Below, piece by piece: positions 54,042-61,888 of a stretch of DNA of 64,000 nt. The position numbers and the translations under genes were made by a program. The stretch is taken from the NCBI GenBank assembly GCA_963753845.1, contig CAVWEI010000033.1, positions 30,006 through 94,005 of the forward strand, read 5' to 3'. The first letter of the stretch is position 1; every line of letters starts with the position of its first letter. The stretch comes from Thiosocius sp963753845. GTDB lineage: Bacteria; Pseudomonadota; Gammaproteobacteria; Chromatiales; Chromatiaceae. The notes beneath the pieces are model-generated. The model was given only the letters and a program-made list of their open reading frames with translations, ran no database searches and had not been told where the DNA came from.

Positions 54042-54405
54042 ATTCGTGAATTGCTGCGGTCACTTTGACCCATGGGGCTGGCGGGGTTATCACAGTCCCC
54101 AATGGGGATCCCAGATCCCTCACCTTCAGGGAACCAACGGAGCAGTTCCTTCTCTCTCAGGGAGAAGGTCAGAATGAGGGGGATTAAATTGAAACGGGTT
54201 GATCCGGCCTCTCGCACCAGTCGCCGGTGGGAGAGGGGGCGCATTCGCCCCATAGCCGATCGATCCGGTTGTTTACCGCAATCCCCAGCCGCCGGCTTTG
54301 GCCCGTGGGCTTATTCATCATCCAGACGAAATCGGTGCGCTGCGGCCGCGTGGCTTGCCTGCGGGTGATAGCATTCGCCATCGGCAAAATGCGCGGGAGG
54401 TTTTC
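54042..54405. other. gene-free stretch between hepT and a FimV-like gene
   Basis: About 360 bases without a convincing gene. It holds CTCTCAGGGAGAAGG- and GAGAGGGGGCG-type words, as in common intergenic repeats, with a related stretch at 52140-52180. A frame on the minus strand (54184-54387) has no recognisable content. Confidence 0.4.
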
Positions 54406-54996
54406 ATGAAAGGCCGGGGAGAACCTCAGTCAGGTCCGCAAGGTGTCCGCGGCTTAATCAGCCTAAGCGCATGCGTCGTGTTTGGCGCGGCTGTCGGCGG
54501 GTTTGCGGCACTCGGAGCACTGCGTTTCGGTGAAGCCTTTGGAAGTTTTTTGCCGATAGCCGCTGCCGCAATCGGGGCAGTGGCCGGACGTGTATTCTAT
54601 TCAAGCTTCAAGGGGAAAAATTACCGAGCGAATCGATCGAAGTCTGCTCGTCCAAACGTCGATGGCGTTGCCGATGACGTCGATTCCTCCGGGAAATCTG
54701 ATGCCTCGGTGCCCCCGGGATCTGAAGTTGCAGCGATGTCGGACTCCGAGGAAAAGTCTGATGTTGCTACGGTTCCGCCCCCCGTCGAACCGGAATGGCC
54801 GGTAGAGACCTATGAAGTGCAGGTCAAGTTGGATCTGGCCAGGTCCTATGTTGAGCTGGGAGATACGGAGTTGGCGCTGCAGTACCTGCAGGAAGTGTTG
54901 GAGATGGAGCTTGCGATCGGCAGAAAACTGGGGTCCGAAGTGCTTCAGGAGAACCGGCAACACCCTCGAGAAAATGGCACAGTCGGCCCGGAATGA
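54406..54996 (+). CDS. membrane protein with FimV-like C-terminal TPR motif
   Basis: A 196-residue protein starting at 54406 after GGGAGG. Two hydrophobic segments (LISLSACVVFGAAVGGFAAL and FLPIAAAAIGAVAGRVFY) are followed by a disordered acidic linker. Then comes a segment like the FimV/HubP C-terminal domain (VQVKLDLARSYVELGDTELA, then LQYLQEVLE). It may be a fragment or reduced version of FimV. It is not a TA component, which is unusual for this island. Confidence 0.6.
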   Translation: MKGRGEPQSGPQGVRGLISLSACVVFGAAVGGFAALGALRFGEAFGSFLPIAAAAIGAVAGRVFYSSFKGKNYRANRSKSARPNVDGVADDVDSSGKSDASVPPGSEVAAMSDSEEKSDVATVPPPVEPEWPVETYEVQVKLDLARSYVELGDTELALQYLQEVLEMELAIGRKLGSEVLQENRQHPRENGTVGPE

Positions 54997-55268
54997 TGCT
55001 CGTCATTTACCGTCGTCTTGGGGTGGTCACATTAGGGTATCGGCGCCCGCCATGGCCAGATGGTATCAACGGCCTGCACAACAAGATCACCATCTAAGAC
55101 AGCAATCAACCCAAGCCGACTGATCGTCTCTTACCGCCGCGGTGTTCCACATGCATCTTTACAGATAAAGGAATTAACCTCTTAGCCGAAATCTATACGA
55201 GAATCGTTCGAGGAAGTTTTTCCGCACAAAATGCGAAGCAATCCAAGGGAAATTCGGCCGACGCCCAA

Positions 55269-55925
55269 ATGAAAAGATCATGTATTGTGCTGTTATTCGG
55301 GGCCGCCGTCCTGGCGACAGTCCCGGCGGTTGCCGAAGAAAGACCTCCTGTCCCGGTGACGACAGCCCGATTGTCGGACGTGGTTTTCCTTCCTGTTCGC
55401 ACTGCCCCCGCAACTGCCGTCAGCCTGAACGACGCCCAGGTCAGCGCAGAGATTGGCGGCGTGCTAATGGCGTTGCCGGTAAAGGTGGGCGATCGCGTCA
55501 AAGAGGGCGATGTTGTCGCGCAGGTTGATTGCCGGGAACCAGAAATCGCGTTGGTAGAGGCGCGGGCCTCGATGTGGCGGGATCTGTTACAGCGCGCCAG
55601 AGGAAATGAGCACGACATCGCGTCCGATATCCCCGACGTCGAGCTGCGGACCGAATTCCAGAACGGTCTGCAGGCCTTGAATACACGTGATTTCGACAGG
55701 GCGATCCGGATTTGCGAGGGACTGGCGAAGCAGGTCCCCAAGAGCTTTGCGGCCAATTTGTTTGCGGCGCGCGCGAACATCGGGTTGATGGAGAAAATCG
55801 GCTGGGATGTCGGGTATTTTGAACGTGCGGCCCGTTATCTGGGCCGTGCCGAATCACTCAGGCCTGATGACGACGAGGTGCACGCGCTGGAGCTTGCGTT
55901 ACGGAAATTGGAAGAGGCAGTGTAG
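55269..55925 (+). CDS. chimeric protein: RND adaptor N-terminus joined to TPR-like tail
   Basis: A 218-residue exported protein (signal peptide MKRSCIVLLFGAAVLATVPA). Residues about 25-100 match the membrane-fusion (periplasmic adaptor) subunit of RND efflux pumps (NDAQVSAEIGGVLMALPVKV followed by GDRVKEGDVVAQVDC). The coiled-coil hairpin and barrel domains are missing. Instead, residues 110-218 resemble TPR helices (LQALNTRDFDRAIRICEGLA, YFERAARYLGRAESLRPDD). No pump gene follows. It may be a product of recombination. Whether it functions is unknown. Confidence 0.65.
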   Translation: MKRSCIVLLFGAAVLATVPAVAEERPPVPVTTARLSDVVFLPVRTAPATAVSLNDAQVSAEIGGVLMALPVKVGDRVKEGDVVAQVDCREPEIALVEARASMWRDLLQRARGNEHDIASDIPDVELRTEFQNGLQALNTRDFDRAIRICEGLAKQVPKSFAANLFAARANIGLMEKIGWDVGYFERAARYLGRAESLRPDDDEVHALELALRKLEEAV

Positions 55926-56016
55926 TCGATCAGCACTTCACGGGCTTCGTTCTCGGTCGTTGCATGCCTTGTCAATCGGGGTTGCACTGTCAACAAAGTC
56001 ACAGCTCCGTCAGTAT

Positions 56017-56649
56017 TCAAATCGTCCAATCTTCCAGCCGAAGTCCGGCCACCCGGCTGAACTCCCCGGTGTTGTTGGTGACCAGGATGGCATCGTTGGC
56101 CCTTGCAGTGGCCGCGATCATCAAATCGTTTGGGCCTATCGGTTGGCCTTGTGAAGCGAGATCCGCACGAATCAGCGCATAGTGTTCCGCGCACCGATCG
56201 TCAAACGGGAAACAATCCAGGGGCGAAAAAAACTGTTTGAGCCGCTGAAGGTTCGTGTCGACGCGCGAGCTGCGTTGCGCCCCGAACAACAACTCGGCTT
56301 TTACCACGCTGCACACAGCGATATCGGTCGGCGAACGAGACTCGAAGTGGCGCCTGACTTCCGGGCTGGTGCTATTGAGCAGATAGATGCAGGTGTTGGT
56401 GTCGAGCAAGGCAATCATTCGAAGTTCGCTTCTCCGCTCAAGCTCCCCTTCGGGTTCCCGTATCAAGGGTTCTCCCTCCCAACGGCCAAATACCTGGTCG
56501 AAATAACCTTCCGGCCATTGCGCGTTCTGCGCGGCTTCCCGCTTCACCAGCTCGGCAAGAAAACGCGAAAGTGGCAAATGTGCCTTCTTCGCCTGAAGCC
56601 GGACGATTTTCTCTACATCATCGGGCACGTAAAAATGCATCTGCGACAT
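56017..56649 (-). CDS. VapB-VapC antitoxin-toxin in a single reading frame
   Basis: A 210-residue frame. Residues 1-77 are a ribbon-helix-helix-like antitoxin (MSQMHFYVPDDVEKIVRLQA; SRFLAELVKREA). Residues 78-210 are a full PIN toxin (MIALLDTNTCIYLLNSTSPE; VVKAELLFGAQRS; GPNDLMIAATARANDAILVT). No stop separates them; the toxin's own ATG would be 56418. Normally these are overlapping genes. Translation may give a fusion, or free toxin by internal initiation. A palindromic operator lies upstream. Confidence 0.88.
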   Translation of the reverse strand: MSQMHFYVPDDVEKIVRLQAKKAHLPLSRFLAELVKREAAQNAQWPEGYFDQVFGRWEGEPLIREPEGELERRSELRMIALLDTNTCIYLLNSTSPEVRRHFESRSPTDIAVCSVVKAELLFGAQRSSRVDTNLQRLKQFFSPLDCFPFDDRCAEHYALIRADLASQGQPIGPNDLMIAATARANDAILVTNNTGEFSRVAGLRLEDWTI

Positions 56650-56675
56650 CCCATTACCTCCCATATATGTGGACT

Positions 56676-56691
56676 ATTTGCATAGGCAAAT
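56676..56691 (-). promoter_or_regulatory. operator of the VapB-VapC fusion
   Basis: ATTTGC / GCAAAT inverted repeat with a four-base centre (ATAG), 26 bases upstream of the start at 56649. It is a good candidate for autoregulation by the RHH domain. Confidence 0.55.
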
Positions 56692-56759
56692 ACTATTTTC
56701 TGAAACCCGGTCGGTCAAGACCCAAGGCGCCAAGGACTTGAATATCGGGTCAAATAATC

Positions 56760-57879
56760 GGGTCAGGTCTTGTAATGCCACAAACCCAGCTAGCCAGATC
56801 GCTCCTTCGCCTCCAACCGTCGCACGGCGCGACTGACCGTTGCCACTAGTGCACCTGGAAATGATCAGCGATCTCGCGCATGGCGTAGCCGCCGCTCAGG
56901 TAAGCTCGCGCCATGGCTTCGCGGCGATCCCGGTAATTGGTCTCGTAAAACGTCAGCGGCTTCGCCAACGCACGACGATGGGCCGCGCAGACCTCGTTCA
57001 ATCCATCGCCGTCAGGCGTTTGCGTGGCGACTATCTGCTCGACGAAGGCCTCGCTGCCCAGGAACAGCTGGTGCCGAAGGCCCTCCCAGATTGGCGCCTG
57101 TCCGACTCCAGCTCGCACGAAATCAACGTAGCGCATTCGGGCCGTGTGCCGGTTCTGGCCAAATTGACTCAGCAGCCAGTCCGTCGTCAGCCACGACGGC
57201 GCCAGTGCCGCACCGGTCATTGCCGCAAAACTGCTCCAATGCCACTCTGCCGCATCCGCCACCATGCCCGCCCGCACAGGATTGAGCACGACATAGCGCG
57301 CGAGTTCCAAAAGGTGCGTTTCGCGCTCCACGAGTATGCCCTTGAACCGCCCCTGGAACAGATGACCGACGAGCCCATGGCGGCGGTTGAAACGCTGCGT
57401 ATAAACGCCGTTCAGTTGTCGCATGCCGTGCGAAAGGTTGGCATCCGGTGTTTCGACGACGACGTGGTAGTGGTTGGTCATCTGGCAGTAGGCATGGCAG
57501 CGCCAGTTGAACCGCTCGCAAACCTGCTCGAGCAGCGATAGCCAGTCCTCGCGGTCGCTGTTGTCGTGGAAGATGTCCTCACGGCGATCGCCGCGCGATG
57601 TCACGTGGTAGAGGGCGCCGGCGAGATCGATGCGAAGCGGTCTGGTCATCGTTGCAGGCCCGGTTCGAACTGGACTGGTTCGGCATGTGGGGCCCCGGTC
57701 AGGGGTGTGATTGATCGCCGGGCGTAGCACATGTGACGAAACAGTTCCTTTGTTTGTCAGCGGGCAGGTGAGCTAAGGATGGCATGACGGAGAACGAAAA
57801 GAAAACCATGGCGACGAATAGCTGCTTGCTTGCCGTGTCCCAATGACGAGGGCGGGTGTGGCAATGCAAGACCTGACCC
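56760..57879 (-). mobile_element. RAYT unit A
   Basis: A unit of about 1.12 kb bounded by GGGTCAGGTCTTGTAATGCC (56760) and TGTGGCAATGCAAGACCTGA (57857), which are inverted complements of one another with few mismatches. It holds a tyrosine transposase gene and about 230 bp of conserved non-coding DNA on the right. The other copies at 58796-59288, 60528-61881 and 63786-63993 share this layout and the same orientation. Confidence 0.85.
56846..57649 (-). CDS. REP-associated tyrosine transposase, copy A
   Basis: A 267-residue Y1/HUH transposase of the RAYT (Transposase_17) family. HUH metal residues are in MTNHYHVVVETP; a catalytic Tyr is likely in RQLNGVYTQRFNRRHG. Family features DLAGALYHVTSRGD, GHLFQGRFKG and YVVLNPVRAGM are present. 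The start at 57649 (MTRPLRIDLAGA) is used. It appears intact and is almost identical to the copy at 60829-61632. Confidence 0.93.
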   Translation of the reverse strand: MTRPLRIDLAGALYHVTSRGDRREDIFHDNSDREDWLSLLEQVCERFNWRCHAYCQMTNHYHVVVETPDANLSHGMRQLNGVYTQRFNRRHGLVGHLFQGRFKGILVERETHLLELARYVVLNPVRAGMVADAAEWHWSSFAAMTGAALAPSWLTTDWLLSQFGQNRHTARMRYVDFVRAGVGQAPIWEGLRHQLFLGSEAFVEQIVATQTPDGDGLNEVCAAHRRALAKPLTFYETNYRDRREAMARAYLSGGYAMREIADHFQVH

Positions 57880-57962
57880 CGGGGCTTTGACCCCGGGGCT
57901 ACCCCGGGCTTTGGACCCCCGGGGTTTGGACCCCGGGCTTTTGACCCCGTGACCCCGGGGCT
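57871..57962. repeat. short tandem GACCCCGGGGCTT repeats
   Basis: About five imperfect repeats of GACCCCGGGGCTTT with small changes (CTACCCCGGG, GGACCCCCGGGGTTTG, ACCCCGTGACCCCGGGG). They start at the right end of RAYT unit A. They probably arose by slippage on the CTGACCCC terminus. Confidence 0.75.
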
Positions 57963-57966
57963 TCTA

Positions 57967-58260
57967 CTACAGAAGCCTTTCAGGTGAATCCATGTCCTCG
58001 TGCAGCACACGAACAACGAGCACCTCGGGTTCAAGCACTTGATAAAAAACAGCGTGATGCTCGACCTGCAACCTGCGATACCCAGGAAGTACATGGGCGT
58101 AGTTCGCGCCGAGTGATGGATGCGTAACCAGTTGCTTCATTCCTGCCTCAAGCTGATTCAGGTATCTATCCGCCTGATCAACACCCCATTCTTCGCACGT
58201 ATACACCCAAATTCCGATGAGGTCCGATTCCGCCTTCGGCGTGACACTCAGCTTAAGCAC
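57967..58260 (-). CDS. parE: ParE toxin
   Basis: A 97-residue ParE-family toxin (LSVTPKAESDLIGIWVYTCE, then VLPGYRRLQVEHHAVFYQVL and VRVLHEDMD), which typically poisons gyrase. The stop lies only five bases from the tandem repeats. It overlaps parD by one base. Confidence 0.94.
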   Translation of the reverse strand: MLKLSVTPKAESDLIGIWVYTCEEWGVDQADRYLNQLEAGMKQLVTHPSLGANYAHVLPGYRRLQVEHHAVFYQVLEPEVLVVRVLHEDMDSPERLL

Positions 58261-58514
58261 TAATTAGCCGCCTTCATCCGCTTACGGCCAGCCGCCTTGA
58301 TAGCCGATATATCGAACGGCTTGGATTTCCCGCTCGACTCACCTTCAACGAGGGCCTGCCTCAAGGTGACAAGACGTTCTTGGGCCTGCTGGTCTCGCCG
58401 GATGAGATGGCGGATATACTCACTGTCATTGCCGAAGTGACCGCTTTCAATCTGGCTTTTCACCCAGATGTCCTGTTGTTCGGTCAGCGTGATGGTTTTT
58501 CGATGCATGCTCAT
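58260..58514 (-). CDS. parD: ParD antitoxin
   Basis: An 84-residue RHH antitoxin (RKTITLTEQQDIWVKSQIES, then GHFGNDSEYIRHLIRRDQQ). The start may be 58514 or the second ATG at 58508. A long palindromic operator lies just upstream. Confidence 0.94.
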   Translation of the reverse strand: MSMHRKTITLTEQQDIWVKSQIESGHFGNDSEYIRHLIRRDQQAQERLVTLRQALVEGESSGKSKPFDISAIKAAGRKRMKAAN

Positions 58515-58538
58515 AGCGGGTGCTCCTAACGCAGCAAA

Positions 58539-58557
58539 AGTATGACAATATCATACT
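58539..58557 (-). promoter_or_regulatory. parDE operator
   Basis: AGTATGA / TCATACT, a perfect 7-bp inverted repeat with five bases between (CAATA), 25 bases upstream of parD. Confidence 0.75.
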
Positions 58558-58746
58558 GTTCGCTTGCGCCAAGTCAATCCCCCAGACCTGACCAGAGCCC
58601 TCTTGTACGGGAGACCTATACGTACGGTTACTGGCTATCGAGGCACCGTCAGACGAAAGGGGCAGCAACAGATGGACTGGGGCTACGGCGGTGGTGACCT
58701 GTCCTTTTCTCCCGGGTCCTGCCTATACGCGATGTGTGGAAAAGCT

Positions 58747-58769
58747 TGTGGCAATGCAAGACCTGACCC
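58747..58769. repeat. isolated right end of a RAYT unit
   Basis: TGTGGCAATGCAAGACCTGA plus CCC, the same as the right terminus of RAYT unit A, but without the conserved DNA normally to its left. It is followed by CCCCTTGTTTTTG repeated twice and then the truncated RAYT. Confidence 0.75.
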
Positions 58770-58795
58770 CCTTGTTTTTGACCCCCTTGTTTTTG

Positions 58796-59043
58796 TAAAC
58801 GCCGTTCAGTTGTCGCATGCCGTGCGAAAGGTTGGCATCCGGAGTTTCGACGACGACGTGGTAGTGGTTGGTCATCTGGCAGTAGGCATGGCAGCGCCAG
58901 TTGAACCGCTCGCAAACCTGCTCGAGTAGCGATAGCCAGTCCTCGCGGTCGCTGTTGTCGTGGAAGATGTCCTCACGGCGATCGCCGCGCGATGTCACGT
59001 GGTAGAGGGCGCCGGCGAGATCGATGCGAAGCGGTCTGGTCAT
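58796..59043 (-). pseudogene. REP-associated tyrosine transposase, truncated copy C
   Basis: The first 82 codons or so are nearly identical to copies A and B, including MTNHYHVVVETP. It breaks right after RQLNGVY, at the proposed catalytic Tyr, and runs on into KNKGVKNKGV from the repeated DNA. The product would lack the C-terminal two thirds. Confidence 0.88.
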
Positions 59044-59288
59044 CGTTGCAGGCCCGATTCGAACTGGACTGGTTCGAGCTGGACCGGTTCGGCATGTGGG
59101 GCCCCGGTCAGGGGTGAGATTGCTCGCAGGGAGTAGCTCATGTGACTAAACAGTTCCTTTGTTTGTCAGCGGGCAAGTGAGCCAAGGATGGCACAAGAGA
59201 GAACGAAAAGAAAACAAAGGTGACGAATAGCGGCTTGGTTGCCATGTCTCCATGACGAGGGTGGGTGTGGTAATGCAAGACCTGACCC
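58796..59288 (-). mobile_element. RAYT unit C, truncated
   Basis: This contains the N-terminal part of the RAYT gene and the full right-hand non-coding portion, ending in TGTGGTAATGCAAGACCTGA (59266). The left half of the unit (the rest of the transposase gene and left terminus) is missing, replaced by two CCCCCTTGTTTTTG repeats. Confidence 0.8.
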
Positions 59289-59351
59289 TATTCCTGACCC
59301 TGATTCCCTATTCCCTGACCCTATTCCCTGCGATGTCTCCGACTTTCCGGT

Positions 59352-59939
59352 CTACGAACGCACGAACGCGAGCAACGGTCCAATGTCATGCGCGTCCGCT
59401 GCGCGGAGCGCATCGACATAGCGCCGCCTCGTCCCGCCTGCATCGGTCAGGCTTTGGCTGCCCCAGGTGAAGCGGGGCCGGTTCATCGATTTGAGAAGCA
59501 GATCTGTGGCAAGGCGTGCGTGGCGGCCATTGCCGTTGGGGTAGGGATGAATCCAGACCAGCTTGTGATGAAACCGCGTGGCGATTTCATCAGGGGGGTA
59601 GGTGGCGTTCTCGACCCAGTATCGACAATTGTCGATGAGAAGGCGTGTCTCTTCCGGGATGCGGTAGGCATCGATGCCGATATTTTTGTTGCTTTTCCGG
59701 TGCGTTCCGGCCCAGCGCCACACATGACCGAACATGCGTTTATGCAGGTTATCTAGGAAGCGCTCGTTGAGCACGTCGCGCTTCCTTCCGAATGCCCAGT
59801 CCTCGGCTTCGACAATGTTGGCCTGTTCGGCTTCATTGAGTTCGCCGCGCAGCGTTATGTAGGACGGGATCAGACCGTCCCGCTCGTCTTCATCGAGCGG
59901 GGTCGATGCATCATCCTGTTCATCGAGCGGACCGGTCAT
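59352..59939 (-). CDS. Fic-domain protein ('mobile mystery protein B' type)
   Basis: A 195-residue Fic protein. The active-site motif is HPYPNGNGRHAR (about residue 135), with Asn where the canonical motif has Asp/Glu, so metal coordination may differ from classical AMPylators. The GRKRDVLNERFLDNLHKRMF helix region is typical of this group. It is paired by a four-base overlap with an XRE gene (the 'mobile mystery A' type). Confidence 0.9.
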   Translation of the reverse strand: MTGPLDEQDDASTPLDEDERDGLIPSYITLRGELNEAEQANIVEAEDWAFGRKRDVLNERFLDNLHKRMFGHVWRWAGTHRKSNKNIGIDAYRIPEETRLLIDNCRYWVENATYPPDEIATRFHHKLVWIHPYPNGNGRHARLATDLLLKSMNRPRFTWGSQSLTDAGGTRRRYVDALRAADAHDIGPLLAFVRS

Positions 59940-60403
59940 TCATCCTCCCACAGCTTGGAGCCGGGCTGTTCGAGTAGCCGCTTTGCCAGCTGCTCGATCT
60001 GCGCCTGTTCGTCCTCTCCTGAAATGCTTTGCGCTTCCAGTGCCATGCTGTGGCTCGTCGCCTTGACGCGGCGTTTCGCGAGGACGCGGGCCCGGTCCTC
60101 AGCCAGTGTTTCCAGCGGCTTTCTCGGCACTAGGGCATAGACCAGGCGGCAATCGAGCGCATGGGCGGCGCGCTCCAGTGATTCCAGTGTCAGCTTGCCG
60201 GCCACTTCGGCTTTCTCGATATCGAAGGCGCGGGACTGTGTGACGCCGATGCGCTTCCCGAGCTGCGCCGTTGTCATGCCCAGCGCTTCGCGGATGGCCT
60301 TGATCCAGCCGCGTGGCGGGCGCGCGAAAGCTTCTGCGTTTTGCAGCAGAGTCAGTCGCTTATCGAGTTGTTTGCGGGCGGTGGCCCGTTCGGCGGCACG
60401 CAT
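59936..60403 (-). CDS. XRE-family regulator ('mobile mystery protein A' type)
   Basis: A 155-residue protein with a helix-turn-helix (LGMTTAQLGKRIGVTQSRAF, about 45-65) and the ALDCRLVYALVPRKPLE stretch typical of this regulator group. The start at 60403 (MRAAERATARKQ) is more likely than 60412. It probably represses the pair through AATCG-type sites upstream and may neutralise the Fic protein. Confidence 0.88.
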   Translation of the reverse strand: MRAAERATARKQLDKRLTLLQNAEAFARPPRGWIKAIREALGMTTAQLGKRIGVTQSRAFDIEKAEVAGKLTLESLERAAHALDCRLVYALVPRKPLETLAEDRARVLAKRRVKATSHSMALEAQSISGEDEQAQIEQLAKRLLEQPGSKLWEDE

Positions 60404-60420
60404 TATTATCACCTTTGACC

Positions 60421-60515
60421 AATTAATCGCTTTAATAACAATAGCAAAAAAACGATTAAAAGATAACTAAAAAATCGTTTTTAAGCGATTAACAGGCACG
60501 GCGATTATCGCTTAA
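60421..60515 (-). promoter_or_regulatory. AT-rich operator cluster of the XRE/Fic pair
   Basis: Several related words lie in about 95 bases: AATCGCTTTAA, AACGATTAA, a palindrome AATCG-N8-CGATT (60473-60490) and TTATCGCTTAAA. They probably bind the XRE protein. AT content is far above the surroundings. Confidence 0.6.
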
Positions 60516-60614
60516 ACGGAATAATTTGGTCAGGTCTTGCAATGCCACAAACCCAGCTAGCCAGATCGCTCCTTCGCCTCTAACCGTCGCACGGCGCGAC
60601 TGACCGTTGCCTAG

Positions 60615-60828
60615 TGGGCCAAGCGGATAATCCTGTAACGCTCGAGCCACGGCACAAGCATCGTAGGCAAGGCGCTCCCTTGGAAGCATGCACCCAGGAC
60701 TCACACAGCCCAAGTGCCGGCCAAGCATCGTCGACTGTGTTGCAGTCTTGAAAAGGGCAGCCATTCCCTGCGAGACGCGCCTTGCCCACTCGCCGTGGCT
60801 GAGCGTTACAGGATTATCCGCTTGGCCA
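60615..60828. mobile_element. 214-bp MITE-like element inserted at the RAYT stop codon
   Basis: Long terminal inverted repeats of about 37 bp (TGGGCCAAGCGGATAATCCT at the left; its complement ends ATCCGCTTGGCCA at the right). The element is flanked on both sides by CTAG (60611-60614 and 60829-60832), a likely target duplication. Comparison with RAYT copy A shows the nearly uninterrupted site. Duplication of a YTAR-type tetranucleotide suggests IS5-group mobilisation, an inference. Confidence 0.85.
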
Positions 60829-61632
60829 CTAGTGCACCTGGAAATGATCAGCGATCTCGCGCATGGCGTAGCCGCCGCTAAGGTAAGCTCGCGCCATGGC
60901 TTCGCGGCGATCCCGGTAATTGGTCTCGTAAAACGTCAGCGGCTTCGCCAACGCACGACGATGGGCCGCGCAGACCTCGTTCAATCCATCGCCGTCAGGC
61001 GTTTGCGTGGCGACTATCTGCTCGACGAAGGCCTCGCTGCCCAGGAACAGCTGGTGCCGAAGGCCCTCCCAGATTGGCGCCTGTCCGACTCCAGCTCGCA
61101 CGAAATCAACGTAGCGCATTCGGGCCGTGTGCCGGTTCTGGCCAAATTGACTCAGCAGCCAGTCCGTCGTCAGCCACGACGGCGCCAGTGCCGCACCGGT
61201 CATTGCCGCAAAACTGCTCCAATGCCACTCTGCCGCATCCGCCACCATGCCCGCCCGCACAGGATTGAGCACGACATAGCGCGCGAGTTCCAAAAGGTGC
61301 GTTTCGCGCTCCACGAGTATGCCCTTGAACCGCCCCTGGAACAGATGACCGACGAGCCCATGGCGGCGGTTGAAACGCTGCGTATAAACGCCGTTCAGTT
61401 GTCGCATGCCGTGCGAAAGGTTGGCATCCGGTGTTTCGACGACGACGTGGTAGTGGTTGGTCATCTGGCAGTAGGCATGGCAGCGCCAGTTGAACCGCTC
61501 GCAAACCTGCTCGAGCAGCGATAGCCAGTCCTCGCGGTCGCTGTTGTCGTGGAAGATGTCCTCACGGCGATCGCCGCGCGATGTCACGTGGTAGAGGGCG
61601 CCGGCGAGATCGATGCGAAGCGGTCTGGTCAT
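60829..61632 (-). CDS. REP-associated tyrosine transposase, copy B
   Basis: 267 residues, identical to copy A at nearly every position and of the same length. The HUH motif (MTNHYHVVVETP) and the Tyr region are intact. The MITE insertion duplicates CTAG at the TAG stop so that the reading frame is unharmed. It probably supplies transposase for all units in this region. Confidence 0.93.
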   Translation of the reverse strand: MTRPLRIDLAGALYHVTSRGDRREDIFHDNSDREDWLSLLEQVCERFNWRCHAYCQMTNHYHVVVETPDANLSHGMRQLNGVYTQRFNRRHGLVGHLFQGRFKGILVERETHLLELARYVVLNPVRAGMVADAAEWHWSSFAAMTGAALAPSWLTTDWLLSQFGQNRHTARMRYVDFVRAGVGQAPIWEGLRHQLFLGSEAFVEQIVATQTPDGDGLNEVCAAHRRALAKPLTFYETNYRDRREAMARAYLSGGYAMREIADHFQVH

Positions 61633-61888
61633 CGTTGCAGGCCCGATTCGAACTGGACTTGCTCGAGCTGGATCGGTTCGGCATGTGGGGCCCCGGTCAG
61701 GGGTGAGATTGCTCGCAGCGAGTAGTGCATGTGACGAAACAGTTCCTTTGTTTGTCAGCGGGTAAGTGAACCAAGGATGGCACAAGAGAGAACGAAAAGA
61801 AAACCATGGGCACGAATTTCAGGTTGCTTGTCGTCCCCCTATGACGAGGGTGGGTGGCTGTGGCAATGTAAGACCTGACCCTATTTCC

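Larger units (their letters stand above)
60528..61881 (-). mobile_element. RAYT unit B, carrying a MITE insertion
   Basis: A full unit from GGTCAGGTCTTGCAATGCC (60528) to TGTGGCAATGTAAGACCTGA (61859). It holds the intact transposase gene and the same right-hand non-coding DNA as unit A. It is longer than A because a 214-bp inverted-repeat element sits at the 3' end of the gene. Confidence 0.85.
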
